64,000 nt of DNA. It comes from JABCZS01 sp041660525 (GTDB taxonomy: Bacteria; Pseudomonadota; Gammaproteobacteria; JABCZS01). Below are positions 7,436 through 17,520 of the stretch, piece after piece (position 1 is the stretch's first letter; the number at the start of each line of letters is the position of its first letter). The stretch is taken from positions 62,001-126,000 of the forward strand of contig JBAZWD010000003.1 in NCBI GenBank assembly GCA_041660525.1, given 5' to 3'. The position numbers and the translations under genes were made by a program. Under the pieces are notes generated by a model, which ran no database searches, was not told the origin of the DNA, and saw only the letters and a list, made by a program, of their open reading frames with translations.

Positions 7436-10288
7436 TCAAACATCTAAATCTAATAAGCTCGCATTCCCACCTATGGCTGCTGTGTTAATCGTGATGGTTT
7501 TCTCCGTGATAAAACGCGATAAATAATGTGGGCCGCCGGCTTTAGGTCCGGTACCCGAACAGTGTTGTCCGCCAAAAGGTTGTACGCCGACTACCGCGCC
7601 TATCATATTGCGATTAACATAATTATTCCCAACGAATGTATGGGAAATAATATCATTTACAAATGGTTCAATGCGGCTATGAATGCCTAAGGTTAAACCA
7701 TATCCCGTATCATTTAATGCTTTGAGTAATTCAGGCAAACGTTTGCGTTGAAAACGCAGCACATGCAAAACGGGGCCAAAAACTTCGCGCTTTAACACAT
7801 TAATATTATCAATCTCAATTAAGGTTGGGGCAACATATGTATCGTCCTGGTTTTGCAAGGGCATTTGATAAATAATGCGTGCTGATTTATTCATATCTTT
7901 AATATGTTTATCTAATGCCGATTTGGCATTATCATCAATTACAGGACCGACATCGGTTGATAACAAACTCGGGTTACCTATTTTTAATTCCGCCATTGCT
8001 CCCGTTAACATGTTGACGCAGCTATCAAATATTTCTTCTTGTAAACATAAAATCCGCAGCGCGCTACAACGTTGGCCTGCGCTATTAAATGCGGAAGTGA
8101 TCACATCGCTGACAACTTGTTCCAACAAAGCGCTAGAATCAACTATCATGGCATTTTGCCCGCCTGTTTCTGCAATTAAACTTGGGATGGCGCCCTTGCG
8201 TTGCGCTAAATTTTTATTAATATGTTGCGCAGTTTCAAGTGAACCGGTAAATACCACTAAAGCAACGCGAGGATCTTGCGTGAGCGCATCGCCAATAACA
8301 CGCCCTTCGCCAATGATTAACTGTAAAACATCTTTTGGAATACCCGCTTGATGTAATAATTCTACAGCGCGAATAGCAATTTGTGGTGTTTGTGCGGCAG
8401 GCTTTGCAACTACCGTATTGCCCGTAACTAATGCGGCAACAATTTGCCCTAAGAAAATGGCTAATGGAAAATTCCACGGACTAATGCAAGCTGCAACGCC
8501 ACGGCCCTGAAATGTTAAGGTATTTGATTCGCCAGTTGGCCCAGGTAATATTTGTGCTGCCATAATACGTTTAGCTTCAAGTGCATAATAACGGCAATAA
8601 TCTATGGCTTCGCGCACTTCGCTTTGGGTATCTGTAATTGTTTTTTTGCCTTCATGAATAAGTAAATTCATAAGCTCAAATTGATGCTTTGCAAGCAAGT
8701 CTGCAGCTTTATTTAAATATATACAACGTTGCTCAACAGAAATTTTCGACCATGCGAAAAATGCATGATCTGCTTTTTTAAGCATATCTGGCAATGATAA
8801 ACTGTTGTCACCCCGCACTTGTTGCGGGTTCTGGTTTAATCGGGTTAAAACAAATTTCTGGGTTTCAAAATCACTTAAATCAAACCCAAAAGAATTCTCT
8901 CTTAAATCCCCATATAGTTCTTTAGGTAAGGGAATTTTGGGATTCTCTTTTATTTCTAAATTTTTTAATTTATCAATCGGATCCGCAATTAAATCCTCTA
9001 TCGCAATATCATGATCTTCCACTTGATGCACAAATGATGAATTCGCACCATTTTCTAATAAGCGTCTCACCAAATAAGCAAGCAAATGTTGATAATCTCC
9101 GATCGGCGCATACACACGCACAGTCACATCTTCTTGCGCTAATAAAGTATCATATAAATTCTCACCCATTCCATACAAACGCTGAAACTCAAAGTCGCGA
9201 TTTCCATCCGCCATTTGCAAAACACTCGCAATCGTATGTGCATTATGTGTAGCTAGCTGCGGATAAAAAACATCACGATGTTTAAATAATTTTTGCGCAC
9301 AAAATAAATAACTCACATCCGTTGCAACTTTTCGCGTATAAACCGGATACTGCGCAAATCCTCGCTCCTGCGCACGTTTAATTTCCGTATCCCAATAAGC
9401 ACCTTTTACTAAACGTATTTTCAAACGATGCTTAGAATTTTTGGCTAAGTCATGACAAACATCTAAAACCGCAGGCGCTGCCTTTTGATAAGCCTGTACG
9501 GCTAAACCGAATCCATCCCAACCATCTAATTCACTCGATGCTAAAACTTGTTTTATTAATAATAAGGAAAGCTGCAAACGATCCGCTTCTTCCGCATCAA
9601 TAATAAAATCAATATGATAATATTTAGCCAATCGTGCAAGTTCAATAATTTTAGGCACTAATTCTCGCTCTAATCGCTCAATTTGCGTATATTGATAACG
9701 CGGATGCAAAGCCGATAATTTCACCGAAATGCCACAATTTGGCACATTTTCCAAAGCCATAATGGCATCTTTATAAGCCTGAAAATACCGATCCGCATCT
9801 GCTTGTGTTTTAGCCGCTTCGCCCAACATATCAAATGAATAACAATAAGGGGCTTTCATGGCTTTTATAGCACTTTGAATAGTTTCACCCATCACAAATT
9901 GCCCACCTAATAAACGTATCCCCTGACGCACCACAGGCAAGGTGAGACTCGCCAATAATGAGCTTTTAAGCACAGTAGTTAATAAAGCATCCGCTGTAGC
10001 TTTATCTGGAATACGTAATAAGCTCTCAGCCAAACACATCAGCGTTATGCCTGCAGGACTAGCAAGGTCATGACTGACCAAAAAATGACGTAATAAGCCC
10101 CCAAAAGCCTCCTTGCGCGCCCCGTTAATTAGAAAATGTGCTTTCTTTTGAATGTCTGATGACATTTGAGAAGATATCGTTATATTTTTTAATAAAAAAT
10201 TAATTGAATCAAGCTCTTGTAAAGATAAAGCTTGCGCAATGGGGCTTAAAAAAGATATATTTTCTGAAAGTGGAATTTTGCGAGTCAT
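7436..10288 (-). CDS. putA: Bifunctional proline dehydrogenase / glutamate semialdehyde dehydrogenase
   Basis: Oxidises proline to glutamate in two steps: FAD-linked proline dehydrogenase, then NAD-linked P5C dehydrogenase. The N-terminal barrel (about residues 130-430) shows RLVKGAYWD and the C-terminal RRLLENGANSSFV. The aldehyde dehydrogenase part (about 500-950) has ISPWNFPLAIF, the base Glu707 in AETGGQNA and the nucleophile Cys741 in GQRCSALR. At 950 residues this is the short PutA type, with no N-terminal ribbon-helix-helix DNA-binding domain, so it should not repress its own gene. No putP transporter is adjacent. Confidence 0.96.
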   Translation of the reverse strand: MTRKIPLSENISFLSPIAQALSLQELDSINFLLKNITISSQMSSDIQKKAHFLINGARKEAFGGLLRHFLVSHDLASPAGITLMCLAESLLRIPDKATADALLTTVLKSSLLASLTLPVVRQGIRLLGGQFVMGETIQSAIKAMKAPYCYSFDMLGEAAKTQADADRYFQAYKDAIMALENVPNCGISVKLSALHPRYQYTQIERLERELVPKIIELARLAKYYHIDFIIDAEEADRLQLSLLLIKQVLASSELDGWDGFGLAVQAYQKAAPAVLDVCHDLAKNSKHRLKIRLVKGAYWDTEIKRAQERGFAQYPVYTRKVATDVSYLFCAQKLFKHRDVFYPQLATHNAHTIASVLQMADGNRDFEFQRLYGMGENLYDTLLAQEDVTVRVYAPIGDYQHLLAYLVRRLLENGANSSFVHQVEDHDIAIEDLIADPIDKLKNLEIKENPKIPLPKELYGDLRENSFGFDLSDFETQKFVLTRLNQNPQQVRGDNSLSLPDMLKKADHAFFAWSKISVEQRCIYLNKAADLLAKHQFELMNLLIHEGKKTITDTQSEVREAIDYCRYYALEAKRIMAAQILPGPTGESNTLTFQGRGVAACISPWNFPLAIFLGQIVAALVTGNTVVAKPAAQTPQIAIRAVELLHQAGIPKDVLQLIIGEGRVIGDALTQDPRVALVVFTGSLETAQHINKNLAQRKGAIPSLIAETGGQNAMIVDSSALLEQVVSDVITSAFNSAGQRCSALRILCLQEEIFDSCVNMLTGAMAELKIGNPSLLSTDVGPVIDDNAKSALDKHIKDMNKSARIIYQMPLQNQDDTYVAPTLIEIDNINVLKREVFGPVLHVLRFQRKRLPELLKALNDTGYGLTLGIHSRIEPFVNDIISHTFVGNNYVNRNMIGAVVGVQPFGGQHCSGTGPKAGGPHYLSRFITEKTITINTAAIGGNASLLDLDV

Positions 10289-10394
10289 CTTAATGTTCTC
10301 TTAATATTGGTCCAGTAAGGTACAAGTATAGGGTATTTGACAGAGCGTCAAAAATATAGGCATTATGCATATCGGCCGAACGTTTAAGGGTTTT

Positions 10395-13300
10395 ATGACA
10401 TACAATCTACTAGAAAATGAAGCAACGCAAATACAAGCCAAAGAGGCCATTAAAAGGCAGTTGCTTAGACAATATGATGCCCTTAATGAAGCGTTACTAT
10501 TAGGTAAAGAAGATAAATTTACCGGCTTTTACGATAAAACAATTGCTCCGCATCAAAAAACCCTTCTTGGCGATATTATAGAACACAGCGGCATCACCAC
10601 TAAAGCGCTTGATGATGTCCTTGAACAAATTAATACGTATGCACATCAACTTGACGATACCAAGATAGATTCCTCGCTTAAACGATTACAGGATGCTTGC
10701 CGTTTTACCTTCAATTTGGCAAACAATAATGAAGCTACATTTAATGCATGGCTAAAGGACGAAACTTTACTAAATTTCATTCAGCAAGGAAAAGAAAAAG
10801 AATGCTATAACCAGCTGATAAAATTAGCGGGACCTAATCACGAGCATATTGAACAATTACTACAATATGCAATCCCTAATCCTTCATTAAAAAAACTACA
10901 AAATGCATGCGCATATGTATGCAACTTAAATGATAATCATAAGCAAAAATTTTTAACATGGTTGGAAAAAAACAGCACTTATACTCCTAATAAAAATAAT
11001 AATATAAATAAAGCAATTAGAGAGATCGCCGGTAAAGATGGTTATGATAAATGTTACGATGAATTACGACATATCGTCAAAAGTGAATATACTGATAAGA
11101 TGCAAAAATCTCTTCCAAACTGGAAGGAAAGGAAACAAAAACTCTTAGAAGAAAAACAAAAAAATAGTTATGACGAATATTTTTTAGATGAGATAAAAAA
11201 AGAATTCACTGACTGGGTGAACAGTCATTTAGTTAAAAACAAAATACAGGATCTCATCAAATCTAAAATCGATGACGTCAATGCTAAAATCGATACTTAC
11301 AACTTGCCTTTCTGGGAAAAATATTTTCTTAAGAAAGAATTCTACGATAGAGTCGATCTTATTTATACTTCCGGTTTTGAACAAAGTAAAATAGATGAAT
11401 TTGATTTAACTAAATATTCACCGCAAGTACAACGTCTTTTCACTGATGCACTTAATGATATGGTGAACACTTATCGTCTAGAGCCTGCCGTAATCAATGA
11501 CTTTGATAGCGCTTGGGAAAAAACTGAAACAATCCCTACTGACATCATCTATGATAAATTAGATGAATTAACTGAAAAAAATTACCAAGCAAACTTCAAT
11601 AGATCAGTCAATACAGCAAGAAATTCAGCTGAAACTGAATTAAACACCTGGGTGGACCAGCAACAAGAATCCAGAACAAGCTTTGAACAATCCTTAGAAG
11701 ATAAATCAGCAAGCGAATTGCTCATTATTCTCGCTGAAACAACAAAAATAACTACTCGAGTAAATAAAGATTTAGAGAAATTAAATAATGCCTCTTATGA
11801 CGAGGCCGCAAGTATCGTTGCGACAGCAAAAGCAGGTTTAGATAGTGGAGTATCTATAGCATCTGGTGGAAACACTCCCACTGAAGCGCAATATAATATC
11901 ATTTCAGGTCCAGCAGATATTAGTCAATATGAAATAAATGAAACACGTAAACTTTTAAGTGACTTTGAAACTCAATTCGATACAAATCCAGACAGTTACA
12001 CTGAACAAGACAAGAAAGAACTTGCCAGATGGATTTTTTATCAAAATAATATTAAACAGGACCACTTGAATGATTTTAATGAGGATATCGGAAAGAAATT
12101 ATCTTTAGGATTTACTGATGACGGCGCGCTGGTCTTACCTGATTATCGTCTTAGATCGCGCATACAGAAGATAATTGAACACGGAAGTTATAATCAAATA
12201 ACAGATAGTGAGCTCAATAAATTTCCCAAAGAAATTAAAAAATGGCTGCAAAGAAAGCGTCAGCAGTTCCGTTACGCTTACATTCCTGATCAAGATACTA
12301 ATATTAAACAATTAACTGACGAATATTGTGCTGATGCTAACCAGTGGAATCGTTATCAAAAAAGAAAATTAATCAACACGCAGCTAAACTCATTGTTAGA
12401 TGCAAAAGAAGCAGCCATTCAAAACTCTTTACTTGGCAAAGCCAGACTTGAAAAAGCTAAAGCTCTATACCGTGACTTATGGACTAGAAGAGGTCTTGAA
12501 CACGCCTTTGGTTTTGCAGTTTCTGCAGCGCTCACCATGGCTGGTTCTCTAATTTTCATCCTCATCGCAATGGTCTTTTTCTCCACACCTCCAGGTATGG
12601 CATTAATGCTGTACTCCACTGCTATTATTCTCGCTGGCGTATATTTAGGTAATTGGTGGATCACCAAACACGATGTGGCTGAATTGTTTTTAACTATCTT
12701 TCCAGATCCGAATAAATCTTGGATAAGGCAATTTGTAGAAGAAGCGATAAAAAATCCGCTTGCATTTACGGTCAGTAACTTTGCGGCATTTTTATCAGCT
12801 TTATTCACGGCTGTCGCCGCCTATGCAGTGGCCGCAACTATCATTGCACTGTTTGCACCTATTTCTCTTCCTATTATGGGAATATTGCTACTCACAGTAG
12901 CTGCGCCGTCATTTTATTATACATACCCAACTTATTTTGCAATTTCACATATTTTTTCTCGGATCATGACGAGAAATACTTACTCATCACATCTTAAAGA
13001 AATTGAAGACATTGCAATCATTAATGACCAAACCAGCATCAGAAAATGGTATCCATTTTTACTAGGCCTAGCGATGCTCGCTATTTTAGGCGTGATGTTG
13101 GCCGCTGCTCCTGCTTTATTTGTTGGCTTTGCTTTTGTAGGTGTTCCAGTTATTCTCGCACAAGTGTTAGGTTATGCGATGGTTGCGCTTTCCATGGGGG
13201 GTATTGGTTCATTTTATTTCTTCCGCTCTAGAAATGCGGCTGTGAGATTGATCAAAGATAATGGCGGTAGAGATCCGTTTAAAAATCTTAAGGAAAATGC

Positions 13301-15314
13301 CTTAAGAGAAATGAATCGCAAACCCAATCCACATAAATTAACTATTTTGGCTAATATATTAGAGCAATTAAACAAGTTTAATCTTACACTCGATGCCAAT
13401 CAAAGCACGGCAAAAGAAAAATTAACTCAAGCGGTTCTCAATGAGATCTTATTTGACAAAAATCCCGAAGACAGAAAACCCAAAATCGATTTCCTAAACG
13501 CAGAAGATAAGGCTTTTTTACAAGCAGACCAAGGTACTTTAGGAAAACTTTATAGAATCTACCAGGTCCGTGAAAATGCCCAAGAAGCACTCACCTTATG
13601 GGGCAAATCATTTGAAAGTATACGTATTCTAAATGCCGTGGGTAACATGTTACCTTCAGTATTTGGCTTTATGGCAGGTTTACCAGCAGGCACACCTATT
13701 GCTGTGATTTGGGCTTTAGGAATAATGGCCGGAGTCGGCGGAACTGGTGCATCCTGGGCAGCTAATTCTAATGGTATAGAAACAGATTATACAGTTGAGC
13801 CTGAAGTCTATGCCGCGCAAAGAAATCTGAATGATTTGATCACCATTGCCTGGTTTACCAATTTAAATGCTTTTGATAGAGCATTAAATCTTTATAAAAA
13901 TAAGCATAAAGATATGAGCATGCCTGATTATGCAGTTTGCTTAAAACTTATAAAATTAGCTAAAGATATTAACGATAATGGTTGCACTAAAGAAGTCATT
14001 TCGGATAGAGAAAAAGAAATCATTAAAAACAGCCACCTGAATAAAATATATGAAGAAATGGGTGAGCATTTAGTGCGCGCAGTAGAAGTACAACAAGGTA
14101 AGCATAGTCTTCTTGATCAAAACATTAATCAACAATTAATAGATTATCGCTCCAACCTTGATGCAGAAAATAGATGGTATGAATATTCTCTATTCGGATA
14201 TACCAGAGCTGAAAAAATACTCGCTCTTGATAAATTAAACATCATACGTGGACTAATCGAAAATAAAACTGAAGTTACATCACGTTTAACGCCTAAAGAA
14301 ATAAAAATTCTAAAAAATGGTCGTTTGGGTAAAATTTATAATCAGATGGATAAATATACTATTAGTTTTATAGAGCTTAATGGGTATATACAAGAGCTTG
14401 GAGCCAACCTTTTCTCTATGTTTTTCCCTGAAAAATTTTCAAGCCCAACAAAAGTTGGTGATAAATTATTAAAAATAATAAACGACATCCAAGAAAAAGG
14501 TTTTACTAAAGAATTTTTAACACCAGATGAATTAAAAATTGCTAAGAGTGACACCTTAGGTAAAATTTTCAGTAATATGGACAAAAATGTAACTGGCCCT
14601 ATCGAATTGGCAGCATATAAACAACAACTAAAAGTAGAAGTTGGGGAAGAAGACACAGAAAATAATAAACGGTCAGATTCAAATTTTTCAGTACTTGGTT
14701 TTAAATTTGGTTTTGCTAAAACTCAAGCACGTACTTTTCAAATCACTATTTTTAACTTCTCATTCTCTTTTACTATTCCTCGTTTCAAGGGCTATAGTAA
14801 AGCTGAAAAATGGCAAGCATTAGAAGCATTAAAAACACCCATCATAGAGGAAGCCGCGTCTGCTCCGGCCTCACCCAATACGTCTGCTCCAGCAAAACCA
14901 ATAGTAAGAAGTGCGGACTTGAAAACATTTTATGGCAATGGACGTTTAGGACAAATATTTGCGAATTTAGACAGCCCAGCTATAGAAAAATTAATAAACC
15001 AAGATAGTACTTCTGGAGAATTAGCTGCTTTAATTCAAGAACTAAAAGATTATTCTGCGGATAGAAAAAATGGCAATATCTACAGCACAGGTGATACTAA
15101 CTTAGGAGCAGCATCAAGAGCAGAAAAAATAGCTGTCGCTGGTAAACTTCAATATGCACTAGAAGAAATATCAAGCAAAAACTACACCACATGTAAATTT
15201 ACAGATAGAGAACGAGAGATTTTAACTGATGGCAAGCTGAAAGATATATATGTAAAAGCTCAAAAATATATTGATGTTTTATATGTACCTGCACCAGCAG
15301 TACGTTTGGCTTAA
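10395..15314 (+). CDS. Giant membrane protein with C-terminal repeats, unknown function
   Basis: A 1639-residue protein of no family I recognise. I start at 10395 (MTYNLLEN), preceded by AAGGG; an in-frame ATG at 10365 has no ribosome site. Residues 1-690 are helical, charged and probably coiled-coil. Hydrophobic segments lie at about 700-755, 786-850, 882-940 and 1087-1122, so it is an integral membrane protein. From about 1180 to the end a 45-50-residue motif recurs five times, typified by LTPKEIKILKNGRLGKIY. Two to three of the copies are introduced by an AEK-x-x-AL-x-x-L helix after a G-Y-T/S motif. Size, composition and isolation between housekeeping genes resemble large effectors of Legionellales, but this is inference. 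Confidence 0.75.
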   Translation: MTYNLLENEATQIQAKEAIKRQLLRQYDALNEALLLGKEDKFTGFYDKTIAPHQKTLLGDIIEHSGITTKALDDVLEQINTYAHQLDDTKIDSSLKRLQDACRFTFNLANNNEATFNAWLKDETLLNFIQQGKEKECYNQLIKLAGPNHEHIEQLLQYAIPNPSLKKLQNACAYVCNLNDNHKQKFLTWLEKNSTYTPNKNNNINKAIREIAGKDGYDKCYDELRHIVKSEYTDKMQKSLPNWKERKQKLLEEKQKNSYDEYFLDEIKKEFTDWVNSHLVKNKIQDLIKSKIDDVNAKIDTYNLPFWEKYFLKKEFYDRVDLIYTSGFEQSKIDEFDLTKYSPQVQRLFTDALNDMVNTYRLEPAVINDFDSAWEKTETIPTDIIYDKLDELTEKNYQANFNRSVNTARNSAETELNTWVDQQQESRTSFEQSLEDKSASELLIILAETTKITTRVNKDLEKLNNASYDEAASIVATAKAGLDSGVSIASGGNTPTEAQYNIISGPADISQYEINETRKLLSDFETQFDTNPDSYTEQDKKELARWIFYQNNIKQDHLNDFNEDIGKKLSLGFTDDGALVLPDYRLRSRIQKIIEHGSYNQITDSELNKFPKEIKKWLQRKRQQFRYAYIPDQDTNIKQLTDEYCADANQWNRYQKRKLINTQLNSLLDAKEAAIQNSLLGKARLEKAKALYRDLWTRRGLEHAFGFAVSAALTMAGSLIFILIAMVFFSTPPGMALMLYSTAIILAGVYLGNWWITKHDVAELFLTIFPDPNKSWIRQFVEEAIKNPLAFTVSNFAAFLSALFTAVAAYAVAATIIALFAPISLPIMGILLLTVAAPSFYYTYPTYFAISHIFSRIMTRNTYSSHLKEIEDIAIINDQTSIRKWYPFLLGLAMLAILGVMLAAAPALFVGFAFVGVPVILAQVLGYAMVALSMGGIGSFYFFRSRNAAVRLIKDNGGRDPFKNLKENALREMNRKPNPHKLTILANILEQLNKFNLTLDANQSTAKEKLTQAVLNEILFDKNPEDRKPKIDFLNAEDKAFLQADQGTLGKLYRIYQVRENAQEALTLWGKSFESIRILNAVGNMLPSVFGFMAGLPAGTPIAVIWALGIMAGVGGTGASWAANSNGIETDYTVEPEVYAAQRNLNDLITIAWFTNLNAFDRALNLYKNKHKDMSMPDYAVCLKLIKLAKDINDNGCTKEVISDREKEIIKNSHLNKIYEEMGEHLVRAVEVQQGKHSLLDQNINQQLIDYRSNLDAENRWYEYSLFGYTRAEKILALDKLNIIRGLIENKTEVTSRLTPKEIKILKNGRLGKIYNQMDKYTISFIELNGYIQELGANLFSMFFPEKFSSPTKVGDKLLKIINDIQEKGFTKEFLTPDELKIAKSDTLGKIFSNMDKNVTGPIELAAYKQQLKVEVGEEDTENNKRSDSNFSVLGFKFGFAKTQARTFQITIFNFSFSFTIPRFKGYSKAEKWQALEALKTPIIEEAASAPASPNTSAPAKPIVRSADLKTFYGNGRLGQIFANLDSPAIEKLINQDSTSGELAALIQELKDYSADRKNGNIYSTGDTNLGAASRAEKIAVAGKLQYALEEISSKNYTTCKFTDREREILTDGKLKDIYVKAQKYIDVLYVPAPAVRLA
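13938..15276 (+). repeat. Five degenerate protein repeats in the giant protein
   Basis: Five copies of one motif lie at about residues 1182-1230, 1273-1320, 1353-1398, 1504-1534 and 1577-1627 of the giant protein. Core versions are KEIIKNSHLNKIYEEM, KEIKILKNGRLGKIYNQM, DELKIAKSDTLGKIFSNM, LKTFYGNGRLGQIFANL and REILTDGKLKDIYVKA. The conserved pattern is an acidic/basic helix, then (D/N)G-x-L-(G/K)-x-I-(Y/F)-x-x-(M/L). The copies are diverged, so they are visible in protein but not DNA. Confidence 0.7.
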
Positions 15315-15325
15315 AAAGTAAATTA

Positions 15326-15760
15326 CTAAAAAAATCTAACCTCAATTCCCATTTCTTCTGCAACTTCTGCCAAAACCTTATCCGCTGTCGCTAATTGTTT
15401 TATATTATGTAATTGTAACGTAGCCAAATGTAAAGCATCTAAAGTGCGCAGTGGATGTGCATTATGGGCATTTAATAAATATATTGCACGATCGTAAGTA
15501 GATTCATTCATTGGGTATAACAATAGATGTCCTTGCTCAAGATGATTTTCAAAAGTCGAAAACACTTCCATTTCCATCATTGAAGAAATCCTTTGCATGC
15601 GGCGACGACGTGCGCATAAACAGCGCATTTCTGTTTTTACTAATGGACTTATGATGGCAGTATCAAGCTTGCGGATATACTCTGTGACTGCATCAGAATT
15701 TTCTTCTTCAAAATACCACTTTGCTAATGCGCTAGTGTCTATATATGCACTATCTTGCAT
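15326..15760 (-). CDS. PIN-domain toxin (VapC-like)
   Basis: A 144-residue PIN-domain ribonuclease of the VapC type, expected to cleave RNA when its antitoxin is lost. The acidic metal-binding residues are in place: Asp8 in YIDTSALAKWYF, a Glu in VKTEMRCL, and Asp in RTLDALHLATL with a further Asp in ATADKVLAE. It overlaps the upstream Phd-type antitoxin by 11 bases, the usual antitoxin-first arrangement. The 3' end is 12 bases from the convergent giant-protein gene. Confidence 0.9.
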   Translation of the reverse strand: MQDSAYIDTSALAKWYFEEENSDAVTEYIRKLDTAIISPLVKTEMRCLCARRRRMQRISSMMEMEVFSTFENHLEQGHLLLYPMNESTYDRAIYLLNAHNAHPLRTLDALHLATLQLHNIKQLATADKVLAEVAEEMGIEVRFF

Positions 15761-15977
15761 CTCTATCTTCTCTGATTAATTCAGCAGCAGTTGTAGTAAA
15801 TTTTCCCATTTTTTTTCTTAATTCATCATTTGTGGGGCGTTGAATTTTTTCACGCATGGGTAAAATACGGGCTATAGCCTTTCCATGTTTAGTAATGATG
15901 ATTTCTCCACTTTTTGCTAATAATTCATCCAAGTGAGCTAACGCATTACGCATTTCTCGTATAGATAATTCAGTCAT
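15750..15977 (-). CDS. Phd/YefM-family antitoxin
   Basis: Antitoxin partner of the PIN toxin just downstream. MTELSIREMRNALAHLDELL is the Phd/YefM N-terminal DNA-binding part, followed by GEIIITKHGKAIARILP. The C-terminal acidic/basic helix would wrap the toxin. The start at 15977 is chosen because AGAGG lies 7 bases upstream; in-frame ATGs further up lack proper spacing. The protein is 75 residues. It is probably autoregulated together with its toxin, as in the family. Confidence 0.88.
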   Translation of the reverse strand: MTELSIREMRNALAHLDELLAKSGEIIITKHGKAIARILPMREKIQRPTNDELRKKMGKFTTTAAELIREDRDAR

Positions 15978-16075
15978 GGCCATCCTCTCTGTGACACAAT
16001 TTATGTAATTGTAGCACATTGGTAAAGACATGATTACTCCTGGGTTTCTTATAAACTTTAAAGATGTGTATATTA

Positions 16076-16125
16076 ATTCATTAATGTTTTATATGCAATA
16101 TATTTTTATATAGAATTCATTAATG
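16076..16125. repeat. Two 11-bp direct repeats between toxin-antitoxin pair and his operon
   Basis: ATTCATTAATG occurs at 16076-16086 and again at 16115-16125, in a 173-bp AT-rich spacer. The spacer holds the promoter region of the Phd/PIN pair and the end of the his operon. The repeats could be antitoxin operators, but they are about 100 bases from the antitoxin start and have no other support. Confidence 0.35.
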
Positions 16126-16150
16126 ATACAGATGGGCAATTATTACCTTT

Positions 16151-16750
16151 TTATCCTTTAGCTGCATAATCTGCATGACGCTTTTGCATAATCACAATAA
16201 TATCATCAATATTTTTCCCACTCGCAACCAATAACATTAGCGCGTGATACCACAAATCCGCCATTTCATCGCAAAGTTTTTCTTGTTCTACAACTGCAGC
16301 TAAAGCAACTTCAACACCCTCTTCCCCGACTTTTTGCGCAAGGCGTGTTAAGCCTTCTTGCATTAATTTTGCGGTGTAGCTGCCTTCGGGTTTATCTTTT
16401 GAACGTTGAATAATAACTTGTTCTAAATATGCCAAAAATCCAGTGCCTTGGGGGCCTTGATCGCCGAAGCAACTTGTTGTATTTAAATGGCAGGCGGGAC
16501 CTTCGGGGATTACTTTGATTAATAATGTGTCGTTATCGCAATCTTTATCAATTGAAACTAAGTTTAAATAATTTCCTGAGGTTTCGCCTTTGACCCAGAG
16601 GCGTTGTTTGCTTCTGCTGTAAAAAGTTACGCGTTTGGTTTTTAGGGTTTCGTCATAGGCTTCTTGGTTCATGTAGGCTAACATTAAGACTTGTAAGGTT
16701 TTGCTGTCTTGGATGATAGCGGGGATTAAATTATTGGAATCGAATTTCAT
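16151..16750 (-). CDS. hisI: Phosphoribosyl-AMP cyclohydrolase / phosphoribosyl-ATP pyrophosphatase
   Basis: HisIE fusion performing steps 2 and 3 of histidine synthesis. The cyclohydrolase half (about residues 1-110) shows MNQEAYDETLKTKRVTFYSR, LWVKGETSGN and the zinc-ligand region KDCDNDTLL ... CHLNTTSCF. The pyrophosphatase half has GEEGVEVALAAV and a final DLWYHALMLL helix. The 199-residue length is normal for the fusion. It is the last gene of the his operon, separated from hisF by only two bases. Confidence 0.96.
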   Translation of the reverse strand: MKFDSNNLIPAIIQDSKTLQVLMLAYMNQEAYDETLKTKRVTFYSRSKQRLWVKGETSGNYLNLVSIDKDCDNDTLLIKVIPEGPACHLNTTSCFGDQGPQGTGFLAYLEQVIIQRSKDKPEGSYTAKLMQEGLTRLAQKVGEEGVEVALAAVVEQEKLCDEMADLWYHALMLLVASGKNIDDIIVIMQKRHADYAAKG

Positions 16751-16752
16751 GA

Positions 16753-17520
16753 TTATTTCCGTATGATAATATTGTGTTTTGATAAATAATTTTTCAGCTC
16801 ATTTATTTCAATTATTTGCTTGTGAAATACGCTAGCAGCCAATGCACCATCAACGTGCGCTTGATTAAATACATTTAAAAAATGTTCCATGGAACCTGCG
16901 CCGCCGGAGGCAATTAATGGGATATGAATGTGCAGTCTTAATGCTGCTAATTGCTTGATATCATAACCTTGGCGCATGCCGTCTTGGTTCATGCAGTTTA
17001 AAACAATTTCTCCGGCGCCACGATCTTGCACTTCTTTGACCCAGTCTTTGGTTAATTTTTTTGTGTTTTTAATTGTTTTTTCACTGCCTGTGTATTGGTA
17101 GACGTGATAATCATTATTTTCAAAATGACTATCAATACCTATCACTATGCATTGGGTGCCGAAGGTTTCTACTAATTGATTGATTAAATCTGGATTTTCT
17201 AATGCGGGCGAATTAATGGAGATTTTATCTGCGCCTTTTTCTAAAATAATTCTTGCGGTTTCGATGGAGCGGATTCCGCCTGCTACGCAAAAGGGAATAT
17301 TGATAACGCGTGCTACTTTTTCTACCCATTCATAGGCGACGTTTCTTGCTTCACCGCTGGCTGTGATGTCATAGAATACAAGTTCGTCTGCGCCTTCATC
17401 GCTGTAACGTTTTGCAAGTTCAACAATATCGCCCACTATTTCATGATTGCGAAATTGTACGCCTTTGACAACAACATTATCTTTTACATCTAAACAAGGA
17501 ATGATGCGTTTAGCAAGCAT
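16753..17520 (-). CDS. hisF: Imidazole glycerol phosphate synthase, cyclase subunit
   Basis: Cyclase subunit that, with HisH, converts PRFAR and ammonia to imidazole glycerol phosphate and AICAR. The protein is 255 residues and forms a (beta-alpha)8 barrel with MLAKRIIPCLDVKDNVVVKG at the start, the catalytic Asp11 in CLDVK, the second catalytic Asp in GIDSH, and the phosphate-binding GGIRSIETA and ASGGAGSMEHF loops. It overlaps hisA by 11 bases. The partner HisH is encoded two genes upstream in the same operon. Confidence 0.97.
   Translation of the reverse strand: MLAKRIIPCLDVKDNVVVKGVQFRNHEIVGDIVELAKRYSDEGADELVFYDITASGEARNVAYEWVEKVARVINIPFCVAGGIRSIETARIILEKGADKISINSPALENPDLINQLVETFGTQCIVIGIDSHFENNDYHVYQYTGSEKTIKNTKKLTKDWVKEVQDRGAGEIVLNCMNQDGMRQGYDIKQLAALRLHIHIPLIASGGAGSMEHFLNVFNQAHVDGALAASVFHKQIIEINELKNYLSKHNIIIRK

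Noticed and set aside
7875..8351. 158-codon open frame on the plus strand inside putA
   Set aside because: It is a shadow of the putA reading frame; putA motifs run straight through, and the frame has no ribosome site.
12419..12808. 129-codon open frame on the minus strand inside the giant gene
   Set aside because: It overlaps the membrane-segment codons of the giant protein and shows no protein-like features of its own.
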